Source: Curtobacterium sp. TC1
GTDB lineage: Bacteria > Actinomycetota > Actinomycetes > Actinomycetales > Microbacteriaceae
NCBI RefSeq assembly: GCF_019844075.1
Contig: NZ_CP081962.1
Coordinates: 99,763 to 163,762, forward strand
Reading direction: 5' to 3'
DNA: 64,000 nucleotides
This document shows, in pieces, positions 43,637-53,190 of the stretch. Both the position numbers and the translations under genes were made by a program. Position 1 is the first letter of the stretch; the number at the start of each line of letters is the position of its first letter. The notes below the pieces were generated by a model. That model ran no database searches. It worked only from the letters and a program-made list of their open reading frames with translations, and was not told the origin of the DNA.

Positions 43637-44272
43637 ATGACCACAGCAGCACCCGCCGTCACGTCGAGCATCGACGTCGAGTCCCCGCAGTGGCTCGTCA
43701 TCCCGGACGTCGCCGACGCGACCCCCGAGTGGCGTGCCGAGGTGCTCCGGTTGTTCGAGGCGATCGTGCACGTGGACCGCGAGGCCGAGGGCGAGCAGCG
43801 GATCTTCGACGACGGGCGGGAGGTCGACCCGCAGACGGCACTCGACACCCTGCTCGAGTTCCGCGCTTCGCTCGACGGCGGCGACCGGCTCGTCGCGGGT
43901 CTCGGTGTCCCGAACCGGTGGCCGCTCCCCATCGTGGTCTCGGTCGGGGTCACCGACGGAGACGACGCACGCGGCACCCGCGCGCTCCTCGAGCTCGCCG
44001 GTGCCGATGGTGGGCTCCCGGTGGAGCAGCCCGCGGTCGACGAGCTCCCCGAGCACGTCGGGGGCGAGGGGCCGGTCGTCACCCGGTACGACCTCGACGA
44101 CGACGGCGCGATCTGGGCGACGGTGTGTGCGGTCCGGCGGGAAGGCGGTAGAGACGGCCCCGCCGTCGACACCCGCGTCCTCTGGCGCACCAGGGACCTC
44201 GACGTCGTCCCGGTGTTCGGACCAGAGGTCGTCGACCTGCTCGCTGCGATCCGGAACGAGGTGGCCGCATGA
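43637..44272 (+). CDS. T7SS-linked cytosolic protein
   Basis: A 211-residue acidic protein without signal or membrane segments (WRAEVLRLFEAIVHVDREAE, NRWPLPIVVSVGVTDGDDAR). Its end overlaps the next start (ATGA). Position between substrate and secretion ATPase suggests an EspG-like chaperone or adaptor, but no sequence motif proves this. Confidence 0.55.
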   Translation: MTTAAPAVTSSIDVESPQWLVIPDVADATPEWRAEVLRLFEAIVHVDREAEGEQRIFDDGREVDPQTALDTLLEFRASLDGGDRLVAGLGVPNRWPLPIVVSVGVTDGDDARGTRALLELAGADGGLPVEQPAVDELPEHVGGEGPVVTRYDLDDDGAIWATVCAVRREGGRDGPAVDTRVLWRTRDLDVVPVFGPEVVDLLAAIRNEVAA

Positions 44273-44979
44273 CCGAACCGACCGCGTCCTTCTTCATGGT
44301 CGTCCCGCCGGGGTGGGCTCGGCTCCCCGCAGACGTGCCCCATCGCGAAGAACTCGGTGCGATCGTCCGGCAGGTGATCGCCAACGCACTCCCGGACGGC
44401 CTGCCCCGCGACCGTGCCGAACCGCTGCGGCAGGAGATGCGGAAGCGCCTGACCGCGACCGTGGTCGAGGCCGGCGACAACGGCGCGACGGCGGTGTACC
44501 TACCCGTGCAGCCCGTCGACAGCTTCACGCCCCCGGTGTCCGTCATCGAGACCGAGGTGGACGACGAGTCCGACGAGGCCCCGGAGCAGGTGATCGCGCA
44601 GATCCTCGCCGATGCCCTGCCCGACCGTCGGGAGCAGGACGACCCCGGCATCCGCGAGGTGGACGGCGGCATCGCCGCTCGCACGGAGACGGTGGTCCGT
44701 CGCGCCGACCCCGGCGCCGAGCTCCCCAGCATCGGCGAGGACCTGCCCGTCGTGGACGACCGCCAGGTCGTCTACACGATCCCGGTCCCGCATCGGCCCG
44801 GCCGATGGGTCGTGATGTCCTTCTCGGCGATCAGCCTCCCGGGCACCGACGAGCGGCTCACCGATGCGCTCGTCTCGCTCTTCGACGCGATCATGACCAC
44901 GTTCCGGTGGACCGACGTCCCCGGAGCCGAACCGACCACCCTCGAACGCCGTCTGGCCGAGCTCGGAGGAGCCGCGTGA
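44269..44979 (+). CDS. T7SS-linked cytosolic protein
   Basis: A 236-residue acidic protein. SFFMVVPPGWARLPADVPHR and PGRWVVMSFSAISLPGTDER are hydrophobic strands typical of proteins called YbaB- or EspG-like in such operons. It overlaps its neighbours on both sides (ATGA, GTGA). Likely part of the secretion complex or a chaperone. Family uncertain. Confidence 0.55.
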   Translation: MTEPTASFFMVVPPGWARLPADVPHREELGAIVRQVIANALPDGLPRDRAEPLRQEMRKRLTATVVEAGDNGATAVYLPVQPVDSFTPPVSVIETEVDDESDEAPEQVIAQILADALPDRREQDDPGIREVDGGIAARTETVVRRADPGAELPSIGEDLPVVDDRQVVYTIPVPHRPGRWVVMSFSAISLPGTDERLTDALVSLFDAIMTTFRWTDVPGAEPTTLERRLAELGGAA

Positions 44980-45908
44980 CCTGGTCCTTCGCCCACCCCG
45001 AGTCGCACCTGCTCCTGACGATGTCGGTCGTGCTGTTCCTCGGGACCCTGGCCTTCGTGATCCCGACGATCATCGCCGTCCGTCGGCGCACTGCGACCGA
45101 CGCGCTCGCGTGGGCCGATCAGGTCCGCCGTGACCCGGCCGCGCCGTGGGGCATCGACCGGGTCCTCCGCGCGGTGAACGCCTCGTGCGCAGCCGCCGCG
45201 GTCGTCTTCCCCGGCGCGGTCCGCATCCTGGTCGGCACGACCGTGCGACTCGACCTCGCTTCCCCGACTATCGCACCGCCGCAGCCGTGGGCCGCGACCC
45301 CGGACGGCCGTTCGTGGTCGGCCCCGATGTGGGCGCTGCAGGCCGTGCCGCTCACCGCACCGGCCCCGAGCGAATTCGCCACGGTGGTCTCCCTAGGCAC
45401 CGATGGTGACGAGAACGTCCTCGTCGACCTGCGTCGTGTGCGCGGGATCGTCGCGCTCCGGGGTGAGCAGGCCGCACGGGACGCGGTGCTCCGCCGCATG
45501 GTCGACCAGGTCCGCACCGCTCCGTGGGCCACGGGGACCGCTGTGCTCAGCGTGGGTACCAGCTCCGCATTCGGTGTGGCCGTGTCGGTGCGCGACGCGA
45601 TCGCGGCCGTCGCGGCGGACGCGACCCCGGGCCTCCTGGTCGTGGCGAAGGTGCCGTCCGGGGAGGACGGTCGCGAGCTCGCCCGGCTCCTCGAGCGGCC
45701 GGGTGGCCGGTGGGCCTGTGTCGCGGCCGCGCCGCACCCGCTCGCCCGGTGGACGGTCGAGGCACGCCGCGACGGAACACACGTCTCGGACGTCCTCGGG
45801 ACGGTCCGGTGGATGGACGTCGGCCTGTCCATGCCCCTTGCGGCATCAACGCAGTCGGCATCCACGCAGCCCGATCCGACAGTGCTCCCGATGGAGGCGG
45901 ACGCCTGA
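44976..45908 (+). CDS. T7SS-linked single-pass membrane protein
   Basis: A 310-residue protein with one N-terminal membrane helix (LLLTMSVVLFLGTLAFVIPT) and a large domain on the other side (RDPAAPWGIDRVLRAVNASC to GRWACVAAAPHPLARWTVEA). Membrane-anchored components of this size support the EccC core in type VII systems. The GTG start overlaps the previous stop, and its own stop overlaps the eccC start (TGATG). Confidence 0.6.
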   Translation: MTWSFAHPESHLLLTMSVVLFLGTLAFVIPTIIAVRRRTATDALAWADQVRRDPAAPWGIDRVLRAVNASCAAAAVVFPGAVRILVGTTVRLDLASPTIAPPQPWAATPDGRSWSAPMWALQAVPLTAPAPSEFATVVSLGTDGDENVLVDLRRVRGIVALRGEQAARDAVLRRMVDQVRTAPWATGTAVLSVGTSSAFGVAVSVRDAIAAVAADATPGLLVVAKVPSGEDGRELARLLERPGGRWACVAAAPHPLARWTVEARRDGTHVSDVLGTVRWMDVGLSMPLAASTQSASTQPDPTVLPMEADA

Positions 45909-48900
45909 TGCGCGTCGTCGTCACCGTCGTCGACGACGTCACAGGCGATTCTTCCGACGTGCTCGTCGATGCACCGGGCCAGACCCCAATGCGCAGTGTG
46001 GTCGACGCGCTCGCTCGCCGCACCGGCGGCGCGGCGATGCCGCAGGACGCACCCGACGGCGACGTCCCCTTCGCCAGGAGCGGGTTGGTCGACGGTGCAA
46101 TGCTGCACGTCGGCGGCGCGGACCGCCCCGAGACGGAGCGAGGGGTCGTCCACCTGCTGGTCGTCGGTGGTGTCGACGCAGGCCGGACGCGTCGGCTCTC
46201 GCCGGGCACGTTCCGGATCGGAGTCGCTGACGACGGGTCGCCGACGGTCGGCGCGGACGCTGCGGACCACCCCGGACTGGAGGCCCGGATCGCCTTCGAC
46301 GGGAGCGTGACGGTCCGGCAGGCACCGACGGACGAGCCGGTAATCGGTTCAGCCGGTTCGGTCACGATCGAGCAGGACGAGATCGGCGACGAGTGGGTAG
46401 CATGGGTCCCTGACGCGCTCGTGCGCCTCGGTTCGACCGTGCTCACGGTGCGCCCGGTCGAGGTCGTGGATCGCATGCTGCTCAGGCCGCCGGACTCGGG
46501 ACAGCTGGACTTCAACCGGCCTCCCCGGTTACTGCCCCCGTACCTGACGACGCAGTTCCGGATCCCAAAGCCGCCCGTGCCGCCGCAGCGGTCCGCGATC
46601 CCGTGGATCATGGTGTTCGTCCCCGCGATGTTCGGCATCGTCATGGCGACGGTGTTCCACTCGCCGTTCTACCTGCTGTTCGCCGCGATGACGCCGATCA
46701 TGGTCGTCGGGCAGACCGTCACCGCCCGACGGACGGGCAAGAAGAGCCACCGGAAGCAGACCGCAGAGCACCGGGAGCGGGTCTCGGCGCTCGAGCGTGC
46801 AATCGACGCCGCGGTGCTCGCCGAGCGGGACGAGCGCAGGTCGTCATCGTCCGACGCCGGGTCGCTGCGGGTCGTCGCGACGACCCCGGGGCGTCGACTC
46901 TGGGAGCGGCGTCCCTCGGACGCCGACCACCTGCACGTCCGGATCGGCATCGGCGACCTGCCCTCGACGGTCACCGTGCAGGACGACCGCGACCTCGACG
47001 GCCTCGCGCACGAGGACCGGATCACCAGGGGCGTCCCAGTAACCGTGCCACTCGCCGAGGTCGGCGTGCTCGGCATCGCCGGGGCCGGAGCGTCGCCGCG
47101 CGAACTCGGCCGGTGGGTGCTCGGGCAGCTCGCCGTGACGCAGAGTCCGCGCGAGGTGCAGTTTGTCGTGCTCACCGCGCAGCAGCACGTTCCGCAGTGG
47201 GCATGGACGCTCTGGCTCCCGCACCTGCGGCCGACCGGCGGGCAGGACGCTCTCGCCCTCATCGGCGCGGACGGCGAGACCATCGGTCGTCGACTGGCCG
47301 AGTTGACTCAGGTGCTCGCCGAGCGCCGGGCCGAGCGGACCAAGAACGGCTCGATGCGCGCGCGCTTCTTGCCGGAGATCGTCGTCGTGCTCGACGGCGC
47401 CCGTCGGCTGCGTGCGATGCCCGGCGTCGTGGGACTGCTCCGCGACGGGCCGGCGTGTGGCATCCGACTGGTGTGCATCGACGAGGAGGAGTGGCAGCTC
47501 CCCGAGGAGTGCGTCGCGACCGTCACGCACCGGACCGAGACCGAGCTGGTCCTGCGGCGGCAGCTCTCCGCGCCCGTGGAGCTCGTGCTCGCCGACCGCG
47601 TCGAGGACGACTGGTTCGACGACGTCGCCCGTGCCGTGTCCCCGCTGCGGGACACGAGCGGCTCGGACGGGGACGGCCTGGTGCCCGACGCTGCGCGGCT
47701 GCTCGACGTGGTCGACCTGCCGCAGCCGTCCGGGGCGATCGTCGCGGAGCGGTGGCAGCGCGGCGCAGCGACGACCTCGGCGGTTGTGGGCGTGGGGATC
47801 GACGGGGCGTTCGCGCTCGACCTCGTGAAGGACGGCCCGCACGGTCTCGTCGCAGGAACGACCGGTTCGGGCAAGTCCGAGTTCCTGCAGACCCTCGTCG
47901 CGTCGCTCGCGCTCGCGAACCATCCGGACCAGATGACCTTCGTGCTCGTCGACTACAAGGGTGGCGCTGCTTTCAGCGTGGCGTCCGACCTGCCTCACAC
48001 CGTCGGGCTCGTCACCGACCTCGACCAGCACCTCGTCGAGCGCGCGCTCCGGTCGCTCCGCGCCGAACTCACCCGCCGCGAACACATCCTCGCCGCGTCC
48101 GGCGCCAAGGACATCGAGGACCACGAGGCGCACCTGGAACGCGGTGGTCCGGGCGAGGCGATGCCCCGGCTCGTGCTCGTCATCGACGAGTTCGCCGCGA
48201 TGGTCACCGAGCTGCCCGACTTCGTGCCCGGCCTGATCGGGATAGCGCAGCGCGGTCGGTCCCTCGGCGTGCACCTCATCCTCGCGACGCAGCGCCCCGG
48301 CGGCGTGGTCGGGCCGGACATCCGCGCGAACACGAACCTCCGTGTCGCGCTCCGCATGACGGACTCGGGCGAGAGCACCGACGTCATCGACATCGCCGAC
48401 GCCGCACGCATCCCCAAGAGCGTGCCAGGGCGCGCTTTCGCGCGTCTCGGGCACTCCTCCGTGGTGCCGTTCCAGTCGGCGCGCGTGGGCGGGAAGTGGG
48501 CCGGCGACGAGGACCCAGCCACAAGCCTCCCGTTCGTCCGTGTACTCGACTGGCGCGACTTCGCGACCGCACCACCCGCCCGCCCCGTCCGAAGCGACCG
48601 CGCGACCGCCGCTACCGACCTATCGGTCCTCGTCGGCGCTATGACCGACGCCCGCGACCGGCTCGGCATCGGCCACCTGCACAGTCCGTGGCTGCCGCCG
48701 CTGCCCGAACTACTCCCGCTCGACGACGTCGGCACGACAGCCGTCGGGGCCGGACGGACCCACGCCGCGGTCAACGGAGCGCTCCGCTTCCCCTTCGGCA
48801 CCGAGGACCTGCCGGACACCCAGGAGCAGCGCGCAGCAGAGATCGACCTCGACCGCTTCAACCACCTGTTCATCGTCGGAGCTCCTGGTTCCGGCCGGTC

Positions 48901-50332
48901 CCTGGCGCTCCGGACGATCGCCGCGTCCGCCGCGTCCTCCATCCCCTCCACCGACCTGCACCTCTACGCGATCGACTGCGGCAACGGCGCGCTCGCGTCA
49001 CTGCAGGCGCTGCCGCACTGCGGCGCGGTCGTCCAGCGCACGCAGGTCGAGCGTGCGACGCGGCTCATCGACCGGCTCAGCCGCGAGACCGCCCGTCGGC
49101 ACGACGTCATCGCCGCCGCGAGTGCCTCGGACATCACCGAGCAGCGGCTCCTCGCCGAGCCGGGCGAACGCCTGCCGCACGTGCTGGTGCTCGTCGACCG
49201 GTGGGAGAACTTCACGACGTCGCTCGGCGAGGTCGACGGCGGTGCCCTCACCGACGCGCTGCAGGCGTTGCTGCGTGACGGCGCGGCGGCCGGCATCCAC
49301 GTCGTCGTTTCCGGCGACCGGACGCTCCTGTCGTCCCGCATGTCGACGCTCACCGACGACAAGATCGTGCTGCGCCTGACCGACCGGCTCGACTACTCGC
49401 TCGGTGGCATCAACCACCGCAAGCTCCCGGCGACGATCCCGGCGGGACGCGGCTTCCGGGCGGACTCCGGCATCGAGGTGCAGTTCGCCTCGCTCGGATC
49501 AGACGTGTCCGGAGCGGGACAGACCGCCGCCGTCCGAGACCTCGCGTCATCGTTGCGTGCCGGTACCGCCGTGCCGCCGTCTCCGCGACCGATCCGCGTC
49601 GACGCCCTGCCGAAGGACCTGGACCTCGACGGGGCACTCGCGCTCGAGTCGGCGCCGTCGCTGTCGCCGATGGTCGCGGTGACCGGGATCGGCGGCGACG
49701 ACATGGAGCTGCAGATCGTCGACCTGTCGACCGGTGGCGGGACCTTCATCGTCGCGGGCCCGTCGCGGTCCGGGCGGTCGACGATGCTCGCGTCGATGGC
49801 GCGGTCGCTGCTCGCAGGCGGGACGGAACTCGTGGTCCTGGCGCCACGCCAGGGTGCAGTCCGCGACCTCGACGGGTTGCCCGGGGTCCGCGCAGTGTTC
49901 TCCGGCGACGACGTGACCGCGGAGGACCTGGCCCCCGTCCTCACGGCGTCTGGGAGACCAACGGTCCTCGTCGTCGACGACGGCGAGCTCCTCATCGACT
50001 GCACCGCCGCGAAGTGGCTGCGCGAGTGGGGTCGAGCCGCCGCGGACAACCGGCAGGGGCTCCTGCTCGGCGGGAACACCACCGGCCTCGCAGCCGGCTT
50101 CGGCGGCTGGCAGGTCGACGCCAAGAAGAACCGTCGCGGTGCCCTGCTCTCCCCGCAGGACACGCTTGCCGGCGACCTCATCGGCGTCCGGATCTCGCGC
50201 TCGTCGATCTCCAACCGCATCGAGCCCGGCACCGCCCTCGTCCACCTCGGCACCGGGCTCGCGTCCACGCTGCAGGTGCCGTCGGTCACGGCGAACACGA
50301 GGACGGGGAGCGAGGCGTTCGCGGAGCGCTGA
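45908..50332 (+). CDS. eccC: EccC/EssC-type FtsK/SpoIIIE ATPase of T7SS
   Basis: A 1474-residue motor. Residues 1-220 include a ubiquitin-like/FHA-type region (VVVTVVDDVTGDSSDVLVDA, LSPGTFRIGVADDGSPTVGA). Two membrane helices lie at about 231-267 (IPWIMVFVPAMFGIVMATVF). Three FtsK-type ATPase domains follow. The first has an intact P-loop GTTGSGKSE (Lys656) and Walker B VLVIDEF (Asp760/Glu761). The second (GAPGSGRS, from 991) and third (GPSRSGRS, from 1284) have Arg in place of the P-loop Lys. The FHA-like N-terminus is closer to the Firmicutes-type EssC than to mycobacterial EccC. It drives export of WXG100 substrates. Confidence 0.92.
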   Translation: MRVVVTVVDDVTGDSSDVLVDAPGQTPMRSVVDALARRTGGAAMPQDAPDGDVPFARSGLVDGAMLHVGGADRPETERGVVHLLVVGGVDAGRTRRLSPGTFRIGVADDGSPTVGADAADHPGLEARIAFDGSVTVRQAPTDEPVIGSAGSVTIEQDEIGDEWVAWVPDALVRLGSTVLTVRPVEVVDRMLLRPPDSGQLDFNRPPRLLPPYLTTQFRIPKPPVPPQRSAIPWIMVFVPAMFGIVMATVFHSPFYLLFAAMTPIMVVGQTVTARRTGKKSHRKQTAEHRERVSALERAIDAAVLAERDERRSSSSDAGSLRVVATTPGRRLWERRPSDADHLHVRIGIGDLPSTVTVQDDRDLDGLAHEDRITRGVPVTVPLAEVGVLGIAGAGASPRELGRWVLGQLAVTQSPREVQFVVLTAQQHVPQWAWTLWLPHLRPTGGQDALALIGADGETIGRRLAELTQVLAERRAERTKNGSMRARFLPEIVVVLDGARRLRAMPGVVGLLRDGPACGIRLVCIDEEEWQLPEECVATVTHRTETELVLRRQLSAPVELVLADRVEDDWFDDVARAVSPLRDTSGSDGDGLVPDAARLLDVVDLPQPSGAIVAERWQRGAATTSAVVGVGIDGAFALDLVKDGPHGLVAGTTGSGKSEFLQTLVASLALANHPDQMTFVLVDYKGGAAFSVASDLPHTVGLVTDLDQHLVERALRSLRAELTRREHILAASGAKDIEDHEAHLERGGPGEAMPRLVLVIDEFAAMVTELPDFVPGLIGIAQRGRSLGVHLILATQRPGGVVGPDIRANTNLRVALRMTDSGESTDVIDIADAARIPKSVPGRAFARLGHSSVVPFQSARVGGKWAGDEDPATSLPFVRVLDWRDFATAPPARPVRSDRATAATDLSVLVGAMTDARDRLGIGHLHSPWLPPLPELLPLDDVGTTAVGAGRTHAAVNGALRFPFGTEDLPDTQEQRAAEIDLDRFNHLFIVGAPGSGRSLALRTIAASAASSIPSTDLHLYAIDCGNGALASLQALPHCGAVVQRTQVERATRLIDRLSRETARRHDVIAAASASDITEQRLLAEPGERLPHVLVLVDRWENFTTSLGEVDGGALTDALQALLRDGAAAGIHVVVSGDRTLLSSRMSTLTDDKIVLRLTDRLDYSLGGINHRKLPATIPAGRGFRADSGIEVQFASLGSDVSGAGQTAAVRDLASSLRAGTAVPPSPRPIRVDALPKDLDLDGALALESAPSLSPMVAVTGIGGDDMELQIVDLSTGGGTFIVAGPSRSGRSTMLASMARSLLAGGTELVVLAPRQGAVRDLDGLPGVRAVFSGDDVTAEDLAPVLTASGRPTVLVVDDGELLIDCTAAKWLREWGRAAADNRQGLLLGGNTTGLAAGFGGWQVDAKKNRRGALLSPQDTLAGDLIGVRISRSSISNRIEPGTALVHLGTGLASTLQVPSVTANTRTGSEAFAER

Positions 50333-50479
50333 CGCCCCGACGCTGCGCACAACCTGAGCATCGGGGTCCCCCGGAGAACCTTGCCTTCTTCATGCGACCA
50401 CGCTAGCCAGCGCCAGACGTCGAGAGTTCGATCTCAGCCTGTCCGATAGCCGATGGCTACCCGAGAATCAGGCCCGTGC

Positions 50480-51049
50480 TCACTTCGGATCGGCCCGGTG
50501 AACGGCTCGATAGACGGTGGCTCGTGCGACGCCGCACAGCTCGGCGAGGTCGCTAGTGGTGTGGGTACCCGCGCGGTGTAGCTCAACCAGATGCTTCTCC
50601 TGCGCCTCGTTGAGCTTGGGCTTGCCGCCGCGGAGTTTGCCAGCGGCCTTCGCGATCGCCATGCCCTCGCGGGTGCGGGCCCGGATCAGGTCGGCTTCGA
50701 ACTCGGCGACCATGCCGAGGACGTTGAAGAGGAGCCGGCCAACTGGGTCCGTGGGGTCGTACACCGATCCCCCGAGATTCAGTGCGACGCCCTTCTTGGT
50801 GAGCTCGTCGGCGATGTCGGTCGCGTCACGGAGCGATCGCGCGAGTCGGTCGAGCTTCGTCACGACGAGGGTGTCGCCGGCTCGGACTGCCGCGAGGGCA
50901 GATCTGAGACCGGGGCGTTCTCGAGTGGTGCCGGACATTCCGTGGTCGACGTGAACGTCTTGATCCGCGACCCCAAGCGCCTGTAAACCGTCGCGTTGCG
51001 CCGCGAGGTCCTGTCCGGAGGTCGAGACGCGGGCGTATCCGATGAGCAC
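50480..51049 (-). CDS. Serine recombinase (Tn3-resolvase type), intact
   Basis: A 189-residue enzyme: LIGYARVSTSGQDLAAQRDG (catalytic Ser in A-R-V-S-T), DTLVVTKLDRLARSLRDATD, VLGMVAEFEADLIRARTREG and a C-terminal helix-turn-helix HTTSDLAELCGVARATVYRA. The GTG at 51049 begins directly at the motif; the longer frame includes a repeat seen elsewhere. It points toward the T7SS genes, mirroring the broken enzyme at 40432. Confidence 0.9.
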   Translation of the reverse strand: MLIGYARVSTSGQDLAAQRDGLQALGVADQDVHVDHGMSGTTRERPGLRSALAAVRAGDTLVVTKLDRLARSLRDATDIADELTKKGVALNLGGSVYDPTDPVGRLLFNVLGMVAEFEADLIRARTREGMAIAKAAGKLRGGKPKLNEAQEKHLVELHRAGTHTTSDLAELCGVARATVYRAVHRADPK

Positions 51050-51070
51050 GACGGCAACTGTACTGTCAGC

Positions 51071-51103
51071 CGCACCTTCGCCGGGCAGTTTCGCGGGACA
51101 GGC
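51071..51103. repeat. 33-bp sequence in recombinase leader
   Basis: Matches 27 of 33 bases at 13741. It lies 22-54 bases upstream of the recombinase start, next to TACTGTCAGC (51061), which also occurs upstream of the decayed recombinase at 11126. It may contain the recombination (res-like) site. Confidence 0.45.
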
Positions 51104-51208
51104 TGTTGAGACTCGGGAACCTAGGCGTTTCCTGGATCCTTGATCCACTCCCCCGCGGTCTCGAACGCGTCCGGTGAGCGACCGGCTGGCGGGCAGCGCA
51201 GAAGCCGC

Positions 51209-51245
51209 CGCAGGGCGAAAGGCAGCTGCTGCCTTTCGCCCTGCG
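51209..51245. terminator. Terminator of the fructan operon
   Basis: A perfect 17-base stem (CGCAGGGCGAAAGGCAG) with a three-base loop, five bases past the stop of the exported GH32 gene on the minus strand. Confidence 0.85.
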
Positions 51246-51249
51246 CGTG

Positions 51250-52839
51250 CTAGCTTCCGTATTCGCGGATGGTGATGTTGGAGAAGGTGGCGGGACCGCC
51301 GTCGGAGTACAGCGAGATACCTGTGTCGCCGGCGTCGAAGTTCACCTGGTTGGACAGGACCGTGTAGCCGGCGTTGACGAACACCTCGACGCTTTGCGTG
51401 TCGACGAGGATGCGGAGGTGCACGGCGCGGGCGGCCGGATCGATGGGTGCTGCAGCCCGCGTGTAGGGCGCCAACGCGAATCCTGCACGGTCGGACGGCG
51501 CGCGGTCGACGTACAGGTCGCTCCCGTACTTACCGATGTTGGTGTGTCGCGCCCCGTCCGTCGAGCGTCCGACGGAAACGCCGACGTTGGTGGCATTGGT
51601 CCACGTGACGTCGAGCTCGATCTCGTACGCGCGGCCGTTGTAGGGCAACACCACCGAACCGTTCACGGTCTGGTTCGCGATCGGCACGGTCCGCTTCGCG
51701 GTGCCCTTGAGCGCCGCGATCGGTGCACTGAGGAGGGTGTAGCGACCATCGGTCTGCTTCTGCAGCGTGATCTCGCGGACGATCGAGTTCTGGCCGTTGT
51801 ACCCATCGGACGCGTCGGTGGGCACCTGCCGGTTCGCGTACTTCCAGTTGTTCATCCAGCCGAGGCCGTACCGCTTCGTTGTCGGCGCTTCGTTGGCAGG
51901 CCAGGTAACTGCCGCGTACCAGTCCCACCCCCAGTCGAGCCATTGCGGGGTGAGGTTGTCCGCCGTGTACGTGGTGCCGTTCCAGGAGCCGGTCCAGTAC
52001 GCGTACGTGCAGGGCAGCCCCTCGTTGTAGGCGTCCATGCTGCCGGCGAGGACCCAGTGTTTGGTGCCGTCATCTGCTGTGATCTGGAAGAGGTCGGGGC
52101 ACTCGATGCCACCGAGGTTGTGGTCCGGGTAGTCGAAGTTGTGCTGCAGCGTCCAGTCGATGAGGTTCTTCGATGTGTAAAACGCGGCGTAGCGCTGCCG
52201 TCCAATGACGCAGACCCATTCCTTGCGGGCGTCGTCCCAGGCAACCTTGGGGTCGCGGAACCACTCGGCGTTGGAGATCTGCGCGTCGGTGGTTGCGACG
52301 CGTCCGTCGGTGTTGACGATGACGGGGTTCGGTCGGGCGGTGAAGGTGAAGCCGCCGTCGGTGGAGTAGAAGAGGTACTGCTCCTGATACTTCCGAACGC
52401 CTCCGGTGGGGCGGGTAGCTAGCGCGATGACGGCGCCGGCGCCGTAGCCGGCGGTGTTGTTCGTGTCGATCAGGGTGCAGCCGGTCCAGGTGGGCAGGTT
52501 GGTCTGCAGGGGGATGACGGTGCCCTGGAAGGTGAAGTTGATGCCGTCGGGGGTGGAGACGTGGTCCCACCCACCGTCCCCGTTGTCGACATCGGAGTGC
52601 AGGTAGTAGAGCTGGTATGCGCCCCGGGTGAACACCGGGCGCTGCGGGTCGGACAGCCATCCAGCCGGCGGGGTCATGTGGTACTTCGCGCGGAATGATG
52701 TCGCTGCGGTGGCTGACGTTGAAGCGGATCCGGCGGTGGCGGCCTGGGCGGCCTCAGCGGGTGCCGCGGTGGCGAACAGCGCCAGGGCGCCGATTCCGGC
52801 GCCCTGGAAGAGGGCTCGGCGGTGAATTTCAGAGGTCAT
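51250..52839 (-). CDS. Tat-exported GH32 levanase/fructan hydrolase
   Basis: A 529-residue protein. The N-terminus HRRALFQGAGIGALALFATA has twin arginines before a hydrophobic run, ending in AEAA: a Tat signal. The catalytic residues of GH32 are visible: nucleophile Asp64 in GWLSDPQRP, Asp196 in WFRDPK, acid/base Glu246 in GIECPDL. A C-terminal beta-sandwich module follows (NGRAYEIELDVTWTN onward). It should hydrolyse beta-fructan (levan or inulin) outside the cell. Its first bases overlap the tatB stop by 11. It is the last gene of the operon, after its own transport machinery. Confidence 0.9.
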   Translation of the reverse strand: MTSEIHRRALFQGAGIGALALFATAAPAEAAQAATAGSASTSATAATSFRAKYHMTPPAGWLSDPQRPVFTRGAYQLYYLHSDVDNGDGGWDHVSTPDGINFTFQGTVIPLQTNLPTWTGCTLIDTNNTAGYGAGAVIALATRPTGGVRKYQEQYLFYSTDGGFTFTARPNPVIVNTDGRVATTDAQISNAEWFRDPKVAWDDARKEWVCVIGRQRYAAFYTSKNLIDWTLQHNFDYPDHNLGGIECPDLFQITADDGTKHWVLAGSMDAYNEGLPCTYAYWTGSWNGTTYTADNLTPQWLDWGWDWYAAVTWPANEAPTTKRYGLGWMNNWKYANRQVPTDASDGYNGQNSIVREITLQKQTDGRYTLLSAPIAALKGTAKRTVPIANQTVNGSVVLPYNGRAYEIELDVTWTNATNVGVSVGRSTDGARHTNIGKYGSDLYVDRAPSDRAGFALAPYTRAAAPIDPAARAVHLRILVDTQSVEVFVNAGYTVLSNQVNFDAGDTGISLYSDGGPATFSNITIREYGS

Positions 52840-53155
52840 CGTTGACTCCGGTTCGAGGGTTGGTTGGTCCTGCGGTGTTGGTGAGCGCCGTTGGTTGGAC
52901 GGCCGGTTCGTGTGGTGTCTGGGGTTGCGTGAGAGCGTCGCGGATGATGCGGCGCGGGTCGTAGCGGCGCGGATCGAGTTCGGACCAGTCGATGTCGACC
53001 CCGGTCTGCTCTTCGATCTGCGCTTTAGTCGTGTCAGCCCATCCCCGGAGTTGACGCAAGAGAGCGGTGAGCTGCTTGGTGTGGGCGGCTAGCCGAGCCG
53101 GTCCCAGACATAACCCGGCGATGGCGGCGATGACGAGCAGCTTCTCGAGGTCCAC
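52829..53155 (-). CDS. tatB: TatB-like Sec-independent translocase subunit
   Basis: A 108-residue protein: N-terminal hydrophobic helix LEKLLVIAAIAGLCLGPARL with the G-P hinge of the family, then an amphipathic helix HTKQLTALLRQLRGWADTTK and a polar tail. Compared with TatA, it has the E near the start and longer charged helix of TatB. With TatC it forms the receptor for twin-arginine signals. The GTG follows AAAGGAAAG. Confidence 0.8.
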   Translation of the reverse strand: MDLEKLLVIAAIAGLCLGPARLAAHTKQLTALLRQLRGWADTTKAQIEEQTGVDIDWSELDPRRYDPRRIIRDALTQPQTPHEPAVQPTALTNTAGPTNPRTGVNDDL

Positions 53156-53190
53156 GGTGCTTTCCTTTCGTCAGCCCGCCGGGGAGCAAC

